DNA from: Angiostrongylus vasorum
Lineage: Eukaryota; Nematoda; Chromadorea; Rhabditida; Metastrongylidae
NCBI GenBank assembly: GCA_018806985.1
Contig: JADANN010000364.1
Coordinates: 6,553,001-6,617,000, forward strand
Reading direction: 5' to 3'
DNA: 64,000 nt
Part shown: in pieces, positions 23,601-35,344 of the stretch
Position numbering within the stretch: position 1 is the first letter of the stretch
How the letters are laid out: the number at the start of each line of letters is the position of its first letter
Made by a program: the position numbers and the translations under genes
The notes under the pieces: model-generated
Databases searched by the model: none
What the model was told of the DNA's origin: nothing
What the model saw: the letters and a program-made list of their open reading frames with translations, nothing else

Positions 23601-26600
23601 GTTGCTGCAAATAGAAGTTCTTGTGATAGGAGTGGTTCTTCAAATGGAACGCACGAAATAATTCAAGAGACTACAGATTTTGATGAAGTCGACTTTGGAA
23701 AGAATCAAAGATACTGACGTCGTCTTTTCCTCAGAAAGGAGTTTCTTAACTAACAAATACAGACATAACACTGGAAAAAAAAACTGAACAAACGGTCCAC
23801 ATCGTCTTAAATCTGTTTTTGTTTCGAAACAGAAGGCAACCCTCTTAGACAAAAGGACTATCACATAATAGATGGAAAAGTATGAAATGATAAAAACAGG
23901 GGGGGAACGAAAAGGTAACTTCAGTAGAAACCTCGCCTCTAGCTGCTTCTCGAAGTAGTCTCGAACCAAACGGAGATGCTCTTCAGTTTTGTGAAGATCA
24001 CAAGCGTCAGCAGCTGCTCCCAAACCCATGATCATCGGTGTATTTTCCGTGCTGTAGTTTATTTCTATACAATAATATTACTTAGCATAGTAGTATAAGT
24101 ATTACTAGCATACAGTATCCATTTCCCGTATAAACAACAAAACCAATTACTGAATAGAAAACAGACGGTTAACGAACCCAGATCTCAGATTGTCCTGTTG
24201 TCCACCACCTCGTAACATTGGCATGAGCTGTGTGGTGTACTTCGATCTCGTCACAAGGGCTCCATTTCGAGGGCCGTAAAACTAGAATAAAACAAAAATG
24301 TTGTTCTCTTTCTATATGAGACCAATCTACATATGCACTTCTTTTAAGCCAACATCTAGGGAGAATATAATGGTGTAATAAAGGAAAGGATCGAGCACTT
24401 GACGTTGCTCAATCGGTAGCGACGAGCTCGACTTTTCGACTTCATCAAGCATCGTAAAGGTGAACGAATGTATATCTGGCGCATAGAAAGACTTCAGGGG
24501 GCCTATTGATCTATTAAGTTGGGGTTCCCTTTATCTCACCAAACAAGTACGCTACTAATTTGTCGCTCCCAGAGATATGGAGGACTTGATCTACCCAGAG
24601 CGGTGGTCTGAACAGAAACCAGATTGCAATAACCTAGCCAATCACGTAAATTCTCTTCTCTCCGTATTTAGTAATTAGTAAATATCCCCACTATTGTTTC
24701 ATCCTAATTCGGTACGTTCTATAATTACAAGACTTCTTCATACCAAGTTGGCTTGAAGATACAAAGTCATTCGGAAACAAATCAAAGATCACCGCCATCT
24801 CAACTTCACCCAAATACGCCTCTTCCGAGGACCACAAGAAAAGAATTCAGGTGCCGCGGCAACATTTCACCAGTTTTTCCACGCTTGCTGAGGACAAAAA
24901 AATTCACTCGGTTGGAACGAAATGGGACTAAACATTGGTGGAAAATTCCTACCAGTACCTAGTTAACAAAGAATCTATGTTGTAGAAGTGAATACATTGA
25001 ACTGCATCGATGTGATTACAAAGACCACATATATCATTAAGTGTATCCACAGTTTTCAATAAATATGCAAAACAAGGTGAACGAAAAGTGCAGTAGAAGC
25101 AAACAGCACGGCATGACATGTTAACCCACTTCTCAGCTGGATAATAAAACACCAGTAGAACTATTGAAAACACTCGGCGTTGATCAATGCGTGAGGATTG
25201 CGCCATGCATTGAACTTCATTAAGCATCGTTGGAGGTGATGAATGCATATCTGGCCTTTCCAGTGACTTGCGGTGGCCTACCAATGTATCGAGCCAGTGC
25301 TGCTATCCTCCCAGACAAGTATGGGACCAATTTGTCGAACCCGGAGGGATGGAGGGGTTTGTGGCCCTGGGGAGCGGAGAACGATCCCATGGGTATTGCA
25401 GGGGGCCTCCGACCGCTGGGCTACACGCGCCGTAGGAGAACCACTAAGGGAAAAAAACCTTGTTTTCTAATATTCACGTTGTTTTCTATGTTCGCTATGC
25501 GCTATAGGCGATCTTTTCTCTGTGATCAAAGAATAATCTGAACTGAATTGTTTCATTTCGCGCCAGGATTTTTAATAAGGTAGGTTTTCTTCCGATTTAT
25601 GTCTAGTCCGGTCCCATTTCAGCCTTCGTGGAGCCCATTTCGTATGGTTTACGCATTGCAGGTACTCCTCGAAAAGACGGCGATATCGTCACCGAGATAA
25701 GTGTGCGATAATAATTTGCCATTAGTTCGCACGCCGTCTCAATCGTGTATATTTATCCATTACGGTGTCACGCTGATCAGCACAGGCGAAATTTTGTCTC
25801 CATGTTGAACAACTTTTTTCCGTGGGGATGGCAAAACAGTGAAGAGTTCGTATAGCATAGTCAAAATCAAACCGGACGGCAACCACGAAGACTCCTTCAT
25901 GAGCAGGATGACCTCAAGTTTTGAAGGCAAGCTGTTTATACAGGGCGCCAAAAGCTAATGTAGCTTGCAGTTTTCAACTTGAAGGGTAGGGCCGGGGAGG
26001 GGGATCCGCACGAGGAAATCGCTCAAAAACGCGTTTTAAGCGAGAAAAACGCAAAAACCACCGCCCACTCGAAGTGGACGAGTTGTCCGTTTGGAGGCTA
26101 TAAAACGCATCCGAACGCGGTTTTCGCTATTCACAGCCGGCTGTTACTTGGTCACGCACATTTCCAAACGCCCGCGCCGGATACTGTAGCCGCGGACGAG
26201 TTGTCGCGGAAAACGTCAAAAACGCGATTTTTCTCCGTTCCGACGCTATTTCCAGCCGGTTGTCACCACTTCATTGAGCTCTAATCGCAACGGATTCTGA
26301 TAGGTTGAGATCAGAAGCATTGTATTCTGAAAAAATTAGACCCTAATGGATCTTAGAACTGTTTTTTCTGGAGAAATCTCGCTCTTTTCCTCTATAAAAC
26401 TACGATATTCGGTGTATTTTGAGGTAGAGCTAGCGAGTTTCGATCCATTAAGGCCGTGATGTTCTCACGCTCTCAGATGCTATGCTGTGTGCCAGCTCAT
26501 GAAACATCGATTGTTACTGGATGAAGTGCCAGCCAAAAAAGTAGATCGTATTGGATGGCGGTAATAAATCAACGTCCATCCTATATAAAACGGCACCAAC

Positions 26601-29600
26601 GAGAGAAGTTCTCCATTCCAGAATTCTCCATTTCACTAAATTCGACTCAATGCGACAACGAACACACACAACTCGAGTACGATCACCTACGTACCATCGA
26701 TTCGGATCAATTTAGTTGTAAAGGAGACGGTGACGCCGAAATGTCAGCTGAATCAATCTTTTTTATACAAACTTCGTGTTAACTCAATAATCCAGAAAAA
26801 TGCTGATTATTTTTGTCGAAGTTTAATGAAACCCGGTTTTCAAGACAGTTCTCTCCTAGTTTAAATCAAAAAAAGTAGTCGAAAGCACATCTAGATGATT
26901 TCAACAACTTTAGAACAGTGTAGTACATCTACACCAAATAACTACTTGGAGACTTGGATGCCCATTTTCACTGCTACTGGGGGGCCCTTAATACAATTTC
27001 TATTCGTTTCTTCCCCACGTTAGCGTGGTCTGTTGTAGTGCTCTGCTTAGAACATAATGACGTTCGCTGAGCTCATTCCGTAGTCCCGAAATTGTTTGTT
27101 CCCATTCGCAAATGCTGATATAATAGTTGACATTACTCATGAACACGCCCACCGTTTTACTGGTCTTGCAAGGATATGCCTGCATCCTCTTGAAGTCCAC
27201 CACACTGCTCTTTTAGTCCATTTGTCATCTGCTCTTCTTATTATGTGGCCGGTCCATCTGTGCTTCCTATCGATGCACATTCTAGATTCCGAAAATGGGA
27301 TAAGTTCCGAAGAATTGAGCCGGATGTTATGAGTGCCGGTTGGATCTCAATAGAAATCTTTCAAATGCGCTGTGGCTGGCGTGCAGAGTTGACGTGGTTG
27401 AGGTATCTATCAGTTTACATCTCTATTGCGTAACAAAGCGCTGGGAGGACTATTGTGTCAAAAAGGTGAGCGCGTAGTTCTAAATCCATTAGTTGTTCGG
27501 TGGATTCTTCGAGAGGTCGGAATGCGGTCCATGCCGCTCTCTTTTTCCTTATTACTCCATCATGTGGGCGCGTGTGGCGCAGTGGTTGGAGGCTCCACTG
27601 CGACACTCACGTGGAATCGATCTCAACGCCCATGACCCACCAAGCTCTCCATCCCTCCGGGGTCGGCAAATTGGTACCAGACTTGTCTGGGACGATAGCA
27701 GCACTGGCTCGATACATTGGTTGGCCACCGCGAGGCACTGTAAAGGCCAGATATGCATTCAGACACCTCCAACGATACTTCATGAAGTTGAATGTATGGC
27801 GTATCCCCCAGGGACTGATCAACGCCGAAAGCTTTAGCTTTTTTTATCTTCCTTCATGTTGTTCATTGAACGCAAAGTACACGCACAGAGTGGTCTCTGT
27901 AGTCAAAAAATCATGGGTTCTTCACGGACTGAATCTTCGTCCTATTTATGCGCGGTCCAATTTTTTTTCACTTCTTTGAGTTCATTTAGCATCTTTTTCG
28001 CTTCATTGGTACTTTCTGAAAAAAGACGATGCCTTCGGCGAAACGAAGTTTTGACATGAATTTGCCACCAATATGTATGCCCTCATGGACGCGTGTGGTG
28101 CAGTGGTCGAAGCGCCCTGCTACACACGCATGGGATCGATGCGAGCGCCCCTGGCCCACCAAGCCTTCCATCCCTCCGGGATCGGCAGCACTGGGTCGAT
28201 ACATCAGTAAACTACTTCGAGTCATTGTAAAAGTCAGATGTGCATCCATTCACCTTCAAACGATTCTTAGCGAAGTCGAATGCATACCTCATCCCTCAGG
28301 GGATTGATCAGCGCATAGAGCTTTATCCTTTTTCTATGTATAGTCTTCTCTTCCCAATCAACTGACTTCATTATCCACTGCAGTGCGGCAGTAAACTGCT
28401 TTGGCGATACTGTGTCGCCTTGTCAAACCTCTTATGCCATGAGTATGGTAAGGGTTTGACGAAAAACCTGTACTTTTTTGGTGCAATTCCGATAACATTC
28501 AGTTACTGTTCGTATGCAGGACGGGTCCATCCTTTGGTCGACGAACGTTGACAAGATTGCATTCGCTACTCCCGACAGACTTCTACTACCGGCGATACGA
28601 TTTGGATGTGATCCATGCAGCAAAAATCCCTGTTGGAGTTCACCTTGCTGAACCGGTTGTGCCTCATACAAAGTATATGATTTGCGCCTTAGAGTAACAT
28701 TTGTGAAAACCTTGTAGAGTACATCCAACAAGAATATCGGACAATAGTTTCCTAAAGTTACACTTCTCTTCATGATTTTTTATCGCAACTCCAATTGAAA
28801 AGGCAAAATACAGGGCGGGCGGTGTCGCACAAATCCTGACGGCAAATCCTTAGACTGGAGCGCTTTTTGAATTGCTTCCAATAAAGTTTTCTTCCTGGAC
28901 CAATGTAGATCCTCGTGCAAAGATCTTCTGCAGATGTCATGTATCATTAGCCATGTTAGATGTGTTACAGTCGGATAAACCTTCAGTTTTCTTCTCTTGT
29001 TGGGCAACTCCTTAGTGGTGCTATCATTGAAAAAACTAAGGATTTTCAACGCAGTTTTCAAGTACTTCGACTTGTAGGCTTTGGAAAAGCCATCAATGAT
29101 CTGATAGCAAAAAATTATTCTGCTTAGAATGTTCCCATAATGTATGGTTGTTTTTTTCATCGTTCGGCGATGAAAAGAACCGCTTTTCAAGTTCAGACTG
29201 GTTGCTATCTTGGCACAGAACCTGTTATTGGATCCAGTACAGAACGATGGCGCAGCGAAGTGCACAGGTAAGCACTACCTTCGGTTCTTGAGAATGTTTA
29301 CGACCCCTAAAACAGTCGTGTAGTTAGGAAACCACCATCCCCCAACTGTAATTTTTATTGTCACCAGAAATTAATTTCCATAAATAGCTGAGTCGAATTA
29401 CCGATTAAAAGGTGAGAGGAACTTTAAAAAAAAACTCACGAACTTACTGCACCATTTCTAGAGAAAGTTGCAATAATTAAGTTGACAACCTTGTGACCAG
29501 CCAAGGAAATTGCATCCACCTTGAGCTCGTTGATGTTAACATCAATCTTTCCCACAGCTTGACACACATCCGAATGGATGAAAACACTTGAACCTAAACT

Positions 29601-32187
29601 ACCTTAAGCGTCCTTCGAGATATGACGATGCGTAGTGAGGAAAGGTGAAAACCTCAAGTATTAAAGACTCAAAGCATGAAGTATTCAATTTTTTTTCATA
29701 ATAAATGCACGTTTCTTCCAAGTTTAGGTAGATCAGATGAAAATAAAATGGGAAATAAAATATAATTCAGTATCGCTTAAAAATCACCTCAATGTTTTTC
29801 GCTCTAGAAATAAAGGACACACAGGATATAACAACCCCACCTTGCTGTTTCAGATTAGGGTTTTCTAAACAAGGAAGAACTATACGATGAAAGGGAAAAA
29901 GTCCTAGAGCGGTGAAGTTTATCCGTTCAACCAGATTTTCATCACAGCGGTTAAATTCACGAATTTTCATTTGGAAGAGATCAATAAAAACAGCTCTTGT
30001 AAGAAGCTTTTAGTAGTGAATTTGGAGAACGCGGAGTCCCACAACTAAGTGCTTCTTGCGACCTTGTCACTCGGATGAATCTCATGTATAGCTGGATTTT
30101 GTCTATAGACTACCATGTTCGTTGGAGGCTCGTCGAACAGCATCGCTGAGTTCACCGATCGGTTGAAGCACTCCTGTTTCGTTGTTGGCTAACATGACCG
30201 TAACTAGGCAAGTAAGTGGAGTCATAAGCCTACGAATATCATCTGGTTCGACTTGACCTGTTGTCGTGTTCACCGGAAGAAGACTGAGATCTGAAATGGA
30301 AGGATGGTGTGACAAAAGAAAAGCGAGCTCAGAGACAATATGTGAACATTTTAATTGACTTCGTGTTCAGTACCGAAGTGTGTTTTTCTTCCCCACGTCA
30401 TTGATTTTTGATTTCGGTTCATCCATTTTAGAGGCTTTTTTAAATAGTTCATCAATGTTGCAGGGGATATTTTCTTCCTTGGTGACAGTTTCTAACAGAT
30501 ATGGATTTCGACGGTGAAGTTAAAACGTCTTTATATTCACGAATCATTATTATTTCCTTACATCTCATAAAAAATGGGCAATCAATCCTAATATGTGGTT
30601 TTCGACCTTTTTTATATACTTTTTCCCGCCAAAATTTGTTTTTTTTTAAAATCATACTTATGCTAATGATTGTCGTTCAGAAGGAGTCACTTCTCATAGA
30701 GACATACTAAGAAAAAAAGGTGATTCATTAAAGAAGTACACGACGTTGCTCGTTTACACCCAAGGCTGTTGGTTTGAACAGATTTAAAGCAGGTAGGTGG
30801 TTTTCCCTACAAAACTAAGAGGAAAACACGCTTGCATTAAGAAAGCTGCTATTTCCTTATTTTTACTCTCCGGTATGCTGCTGAGAATTTCAAACCAAAA
30901 CTTTTCTCTTTACCTATGAAACCTTTGCCACTGAGATAACGGAGTGGTTCCAGAATGGAAGGATGCTCAATGACTGAAGAGATCACATGTGGTATGGCTG
31001 CGGAATGTTTCGGATTCGATTTAAACTGTTCAACAGCTGATTGAATTACCCAGTTGTTAGCCTGAATACACTACTAGTCCTCATATGCTAAGTGGAAACG
31101 AACACCACTGATCTTTCACTGAAGAAATCAAACGTTCTCATTGCAAACCTCGGTGCCTCCTGAAGTAAAGACAACATTACTGCTGGAGAGGTGCAATAGC
31201 TTCTCTAGAGATTGTCTTGCTTTCTCGATAGCCTCTTTCGCTTTTCGTGCTGAATAGTGTCATTTACAAATTCTTTTTAAAGAGTAGAAGATCAGTAGTA
31301 CATGGATATCTCTGGTTGAGCAGTAGCTACCACATGGCTGTACAACTCGTTTGTTTTATTTTATTTTACTTCACTTTATTTTATTTTATACGACCAGCCT
31401 TCACGTCTACTGTGCGGATCCCAACGATTCTCACATTTGATTCGTTTTCTCACATTTAGCATCCACCAAGGTCTTCCAATTTGTGTGGCTTCGGCTGCTG
31501 CTTCAAGATTTTCATTTCTTCTTGAATATCGTAGAATTCCGATCAAGTCGATTCTCTTTGGAGTCCTGAGATAGCCAGGCTGTAGCGTTCCCAACTAAAT
31601 TGCAGTGATTCAAGTCCGTACCAATTTCTCCACCCCGCGGGGGATGAGAGGTTTGGTGAGCCTGGGGTGGGATCGAACCAGCACCGTGCTATCCCTGTCC
31701 GCCTCCGTTATAACTCGTTTGTTACAGTAAGGAAAACATTCATTGATTGGTAACTGAGCATCCCCCATGAACTACCATAAGAAATAAGTGTGATTTTATT
31801 TACTTAGTAAACAACAGATTGTTGCTAGACATCCTACCATACTACCATACTACCATCCTTCAACTAATCATTATAAAATTGATTAAACATTGGTATAGAA
31901 TGTTTCCTATCTCCTATTGTAAATCAAGACATGGAAGATGAAAGACATATGAATACGTTGGTATAGAATGTCTCTAACGAAGCTGAAACCAAGAGTATGA
32001 AATAATGTCAGAACGCAATGATGACACATTTATACATGATGAGGACCTCACCTATAGGATTATCACTGGACGGATTTGCCCAAAGCTCCAGTCCTTCGGT
32101 GATTGCGGCTTTCACTGACGGATCGAGTGGTGTGGTGGAGTTATAGTCAAGATAAATCGGTTGCTGTTCCTCTATATACCAAGACAT
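20583..32187 (-). CDS. Selenocysteine lyase-like, PLP-dependent; model incomplete
   Basis: The family (SCLY/NifS fold) releases selenium from selenocysteine. Exons with agreeing phases: 32187-32052, 31249-31149, 31061-30923, 30290-30114, 29593-29490, 24281-24178, 24051-23932; then a block ending near 23492 and a last block from 20853. Signatures: YLDYNSTTPLDPSV, FTSGGTEANN, MLANNETGVLQPIGEL, VFIHSDVCQAVGKIDV, the PLP-lysine motif SLAGHK followed by FYGPRNGALV, GGGQQ, TENTPMIMGLGAAADAC, PRLPNTSSVAFP, then SPVLLACG and TIRFSFGRETTKED. FYGPR and RLPNT favour SCLY over mitochondrial NFS1. The start at 32187 follows an acceptor (GATTTTCAG). Odd: the exon with the catalytic cysteine was not found intact, the join between 23932 and the next block is unresolved, and the last frame runs into an R400 repeat to a stop at 20583. 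A donor GAT|GTAAGC near 20770 suggests another ending. It could be a decaying gene or one affected by draft errors. Confidence 0.75.
21300..21960 (-). mobile_element. RTE-type LINE, 3' end of reverse transcriptase ORF, degraded
   Basis: On the reverse strand the frame reads MMNYLTPELGRRKKAVWGAF then RLRAHLFGSTILP and REGIRSSNLLQRSKIKDA, all typical of the C-terminal part of RTE-like proteins. After a frame break RWAGHVM continues it, and remnants of the terminal domain run to about 21313. Several frameshifts make it a relic. It lies inside the intron or 3' part of the selenocysteine-lyase-like gene. Confidence 0.75.
22270..22566 (-). repeat. SINE1 copy
   Basis: Read in reverse: head GGGCGCGTGTGGCGCAGTGG, body CCTCCGGGGCCGGCAAATTGG and 3' part AACGCCGAGAGCTTTTTTATC. 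One of the least diverged copies. Confidence 0.85.
23118..23360 (+). repeat. SINE2 copy
   Basis: It has GGTGATTGCTGATGGCACTG, the head GTGGTGCAGAAAATAACATG, CCCCCGGAAAGGTAATCACG and the B box GGGTTCGAATAC, then ATCTCAGCATTATAG and a terminal GTAGGCAGTAAACAAAAAGTTA. It is one of the longest SINE2 copies. Confidence 0.75.
24395..24605 (-). repeat. SINE1 copy, strongly diverged
   Basis: Weak but ordered matches to the SINE1 body on the reverse strand: GACGTTGCTCAATC, TTCATCAAGCATCGT, TATATCTGGC and GGAGGACTTG. The head is not recognisable. Confidence 0.45.
25165..25436 (-). repeat. SINE1 copy
   Basis: Reverse strand: head near 25436 (GGCGCGTGTAGCCCAGCGG), body and 3' part ending at ACACTCGGCGTTGATCAATG. 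It is intact apart from substitutions. Confidence 0.8.
25740..25960 (-). mobile_element. RTE-type LINE fragment
   Basis: The reverse strand reads LYELFTVLPSPRKKVVQHGDKISP, which resembles the RTE segment ending in KGVRQGDTISP just before the FADD box. Only this short stretch is recognisable. Confidence 0.5.
26010..26270. repeat. GC-rich tandem duplication, unit about 118 bp
   Basis: Two direct copies: GGACGAGTTGTC at 26076 and 26194 and CGCTATT.CAGCCGG at 26125 and 26244 keep the same spacing (118-119 bp). The segment is rich in CG dinucleotides and AAAACGC/GCGTTTT motifs, unlike the AT-rich surroundings. Confidence 0.65.
27566..27848 (+). repeat. SINE1 copy inside the LINE relic
   Basis: Head GGGCGCGTGTGGCGCAGTGG, body with CCTCCGGGGTCGGCAAATTG, 3' part CAACGCCGAAAGC and a T tract. 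Opposite orientation to the LINE it interrupts. Confidence 0.85.
28085..28332 (+). repeat. SINE1 copy inside the LINE relic, with internal deletion
   Basis: Head GACGCGTGTGGTGCAGTGG; the GGTACCAGACTTGTCTGGGA block is deleted, joining CCGGGATCGG to CAGCACTGGG. 3' part is present. Confidence 0.8.
31370..31715 (-). repeat. Repeat D copy, uninterrupted
   Basis: A dispersed repeat of about 340 bp. Shared with 43535-44215: TACTGTGCGGATCCCA, TCCACCAAGGTCTTCC, AGTCGATTCTC, CTGAGATAGCCAGGCTGTAG and a reverse-strand B-box-like GGGATCGAACCAGCA. Its class is unknown; the tRNA-like end suggests a SINE. Confidence 0.6.
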
Positions 32188-32994
32188 ATGTGACGAATCG
32201 TCACCTACCTGAAAATCTCCTTTCCACTACATCGTTTGTAATCTTCTTTAGAAGAAAAAATTCCGAAAATACTAGCACAATTATAATTTAATCTACTTCG
32301 GACGTAAACAAGGCAGAAAGAATCCTTTGCAAAGTGAAATCAACGTGAAAACAGTGACATCGACTACTGTTCTGTTTAGTGTTCAACAAGGAATGTTATG
32401 CCGTCCTTAAATGGTTGGTCGACTAATCGGAGGATTCGCTGTCGTTCAAAAAGAGTCCTTGTGGCAAGAGAGCGAATTTCCCTCAAATCCATAAATGCTA
32501 ATTACCGCCAGAAGTGATGAACAGAGAACTCCTGGGTTTGGGTAGTTCGGATTCGCAGAAAAACAATACTTGACCAGCATTACACATGCTAATGAAAGAA
32601 GGAAGCAAAGGCATAAGTTCTAGGGGAAGCTCTAAAGGAGCCCAACCACCTCTGTGGATGAAAGGTGCAAGGAGACACGAATTGAAAAACTGCTGAGAAC
32701 CTCACGACGTGTGGAAAGTAGTATGTAAGTGGTCAAGATGCTGAGCAAGCCGAAAAGAAAATATAGGGAAGAAGCGTCAGAAATATGGTACTAAAAATGG
32801 TAAGCGAATGGCCATACTAGTACACGTTTAGGAATGAATATACGTTGGATCTCTGACCTAAAAAAAAGTGAAAACGTAGCGAGATTGGTGAGAAGGATGG
32901 ATAGAAAAGGTTTTTACAAAGAAGAATTATGTAACAGTGAAATGAAAAATCAATAATCGTCCAGACGAACCTTACCAGAAAAATATCATAAAGG
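32188..32994. other. Upstream region of the selenocysteine-lyase-like gene
   Basis: The likely spliced-leader acceptor GATTTTCAG lies just above the start codon. The rest shows no gene or repeat I can name. Confidence 0.4.
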
Positions 32995-33277
32995 ATAAAG
33001 GATAAAGCTCTCGGCGTTGATCAATCCCTGAAAGATGCACCATGCATTCGATTTTTAATAAGAACTGTTCGAGGTGATTGAATTCATATCTGGGCTTTAC
33101 AATGGCTCATGGTGGTCTACCGATGTATCGAGCCAGCGCTGCTATCCTCCTAGACAAGTCCGGTACCAATTTGCCGACTCTAGAGGGATGGAAGGCTTGG
33201 TGGGCCATGGGCGCTGGGACCGATTCCACGTGTGTGTTGCAGGGCGCTCTCCGACCACTGCGCCACACGCGGCCCTA
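32995..33277 (-). repeat. SINE1 copy
   Basis: Reverse strand: head CCGCGTGTGGCGCAGTGG, body CTCTAGAGTCGGCAAATTGG and 3' part AACGCCGAGAGCTTTATCC. Well preserved. Confidence 0.85.
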
Positions 33278-33819
33278 TCCATGTCATAAAATCATAAAAT
33301 GGATTTCCGTCTTTGAAACTGTAAACCATCTTCAGAAGAGGCACCACAAAGATCGACTAAAAATAAGATGTGAACCTTTTAAAACAACTCAAAAAACCAA
33401 CCGACTTCCCATAAACCCCAACAAATAATCGATAAATTCATTTATGTGTCCTTATGAACTGGTCTTGTTGAGCTTTTTCAAACATTTAAATTGGGCAGTC
33501 AGGTCTCAAGTATCTTCCTTTACCTCCTCTTCCTTTGGAATGATTACCACACTCTCTTCTTTACCTTGTCATCTCTCTTTTTTTCCTTATTACGACAATT
33601 CGTTCTTTTTTGGTCAACCCTTGCAGAATGTAATTAAACTTCAGTTTCATTTAAATTTCGATTCGTTTACAACCACTGCCAGAAAAGTCACCTGAATTTC
33701 AGAGGCATCGAAAGCAGTTTTTGAAAAACGAACTAACTGACCATTTCCGGAAATGCTAATTCGAAACCACGGTACTGCAAACATTGGAGAACGTTTGTCG
33801 AATTTATACTCATAAAAGG

Positions 33820-34200
33820 CGCGTGTGCTTCCAACGGTTTACCGCGTCGTCCTGACAGAGATGTTGGGTGTCGGGCTGCGATGTACATCGGTGATTCATC
33901 TCCTGGTAGAGTCTCCAAAGCTGAGAACGAGTCTGGCATTTTCATCAGGAAGCCCAGCTAAGAGTAAACCAACACCAGGATCCATCAGTGTCCTGATATC
34001 ACACTAGTTGCACAGTGGCAAACCTCCCTCTGATCGACAATGGCGGCAACTGCATGTGGTGGTTACGACCAGGGGCAGACTATCGCCTGGCAGATCTCGG
34101 GACTCCAGGGAAATATAATGGCTAAACCAGCAAAACTCCGAAAAATGGACATTATGCTGGGGCTCGCACAACCACTGAAGGCGGGCCGTCCAGGTAAGTA
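33820..34200 (+). repeat. R400 repeat copy
   Basis: Starts CCAACGGTTTACCGCGTCG, includes GGGCTGCGATGTACATCGG and AAGCCCAGCTAAGAGTAAACC, and ends CCGTCCAGGTAAGTAG. Immediately followed by a SINE1 copy at 34205. Confidence 0.8.
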
Positions 34201-34204
34201 GTAA

Positions 34205-34478
34205 GGGCGTATGCAGCGCAGCGGTTAGAGGCGCCCTGCAGTAAACATAGAGTAGTTGGACGGATTCTGTGCTCTAGCCTAATGAAGTCGTCCATCCCAC
34301 CATGGTCGATAAATTTATACTAGATTCGCCTATGAGGATGATGAAAACAGCGACCTCATAGACCACCGTCAGTCACTGTATGGGCCACATACGCATTCAA
34401 GCACCCCACGATACTACGAATGGAACAGAATGCATAGCGCACCCGTAAATTTACGGTCAACCACGGACGCTTTGTCTT
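34205..34478 (+). repeat. SINE1 copy, diverged
   Basis: Head GGGCGTATGCAGCGCAGCGG with GAGGCGCCCTGCAG; body and 3' part are recognisable but worn. Confidence 0.65.
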
Positions 34479-34825
34479 TTTATCCTCCACAGTAATAAAA
34501 TTGAATCCAGTCGTCACTGCATAAACTTCGAGCAACATCTCAGTATTTTGTACAACTATAGCTGATGGCTTACTCGTTAACATCTCCAGCGCTGCCACCC
34601 AGTTTTCCAACTAACTTTAACGCAGCTCACATTATTCATACTGATCTTACTCTCCCAAGGTAGGACCTCAATCCTGGTGTTCTTGATGCGTACGCGGACA
34701 CAATATTGACAGTTTATAAAGGACGTTCAGCCACTAGAATGGACCATTCGAGGATGCCACATTACTGGACGTACGAAATCACCACCATTAGGAACCGATA
34801 TTTGATAACGATATGATTTAGTCGA

Positions 34826-35099
34826 TAGGCGCGTGTTGCGGCGCAGCTGTTGGAGGCGCTCTGCAATACAAATGGGATCCATCTCCGCGCCCCAGGCGCA
34901 AGCCTTCCATCCCTCCGGAATCGCCAAATTGGTACCAGACTTGTTTGTGAGGATAGCAGCCCTGGATCGATATATCGGTAGGCCACCGCGAGTCGTTGTC
35001 AAGACCAGATATGTATTCAGTCATCTCCAACGATGCTTAGTGAAGTCGAGTGCATGGCACATTCCTCAGGAGTAGTGATCAAAGCCGAAACCTTTGTCC
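34826..35099 (+). repeat. SINE1 copy
   Basis: Head GGCGCGTGTTGCGGCGCAGC, body with GGTACCAGACTTGTTTGTGAGG, 3' part to a CTTTGTCC end. Confidence 0.8.
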
Positions 35100-35344
35100 T
35101 CGTTATCCTTCATTATTTAGTCGGTATTTGTTGGCGTAGGTAGGAGCAGTAGTGATCACTGAGGAATAATGAAGTATCAGGAAGTTAAGAACAAGAGGTC
35201 GAGATCCTCTCCCAGGCTTTTTGCTTTACTACAGGTCTCGTGGCACTCACTTTGTAAAATGATTTACTCTTAAAACAAGAAGATTTCCTTTAGCATTAAG
35301 GCGAGCAATTTTTGTTTACCAACGGCTTTCACTGAGATACAACC

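Larger units (their letters stand above)
26940..29265 (-). mobile_element. RTE-type LINE relic, interrupted by two SINE1 insertions
   Basis: Ordered reverse-strand matches to one RTE-like polyprotein: LLEAIQKALQSKDL and HDICRRSLHEDLHW (29265-28780), NYCPIFLLDVLYKVFTNVTL and AILSTFVDQRMDPS (28773-28432), FMSKLRFAEGIVFF (about 28050, the FADD box changed to FAEG), KKRAAWTAFRPLEE and LRAHLFDTIVLPALCY (27606-27415) and RRADDKWTKRAV (near 27235). SINE1 copies at 28085-28332 and 27566-27848 split it. Stops and frame breaks make it dead. At its 3' end (26945-26990) it carries a sequence like the R400 tail. It lies in a 5.2-kb intron of the selenocysteine-lyase-like gene, same strand. Confidence 0.8.

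Noticed and set aside
20583..32187. Mitochondrial cysteine desulfurase NFS1 as identity
   Set aside because: The visible motifs (FYGPRNGAL, PRLPNTSS) follow the selenocysteine lyase branch, and NFS1 would be far more conserved.
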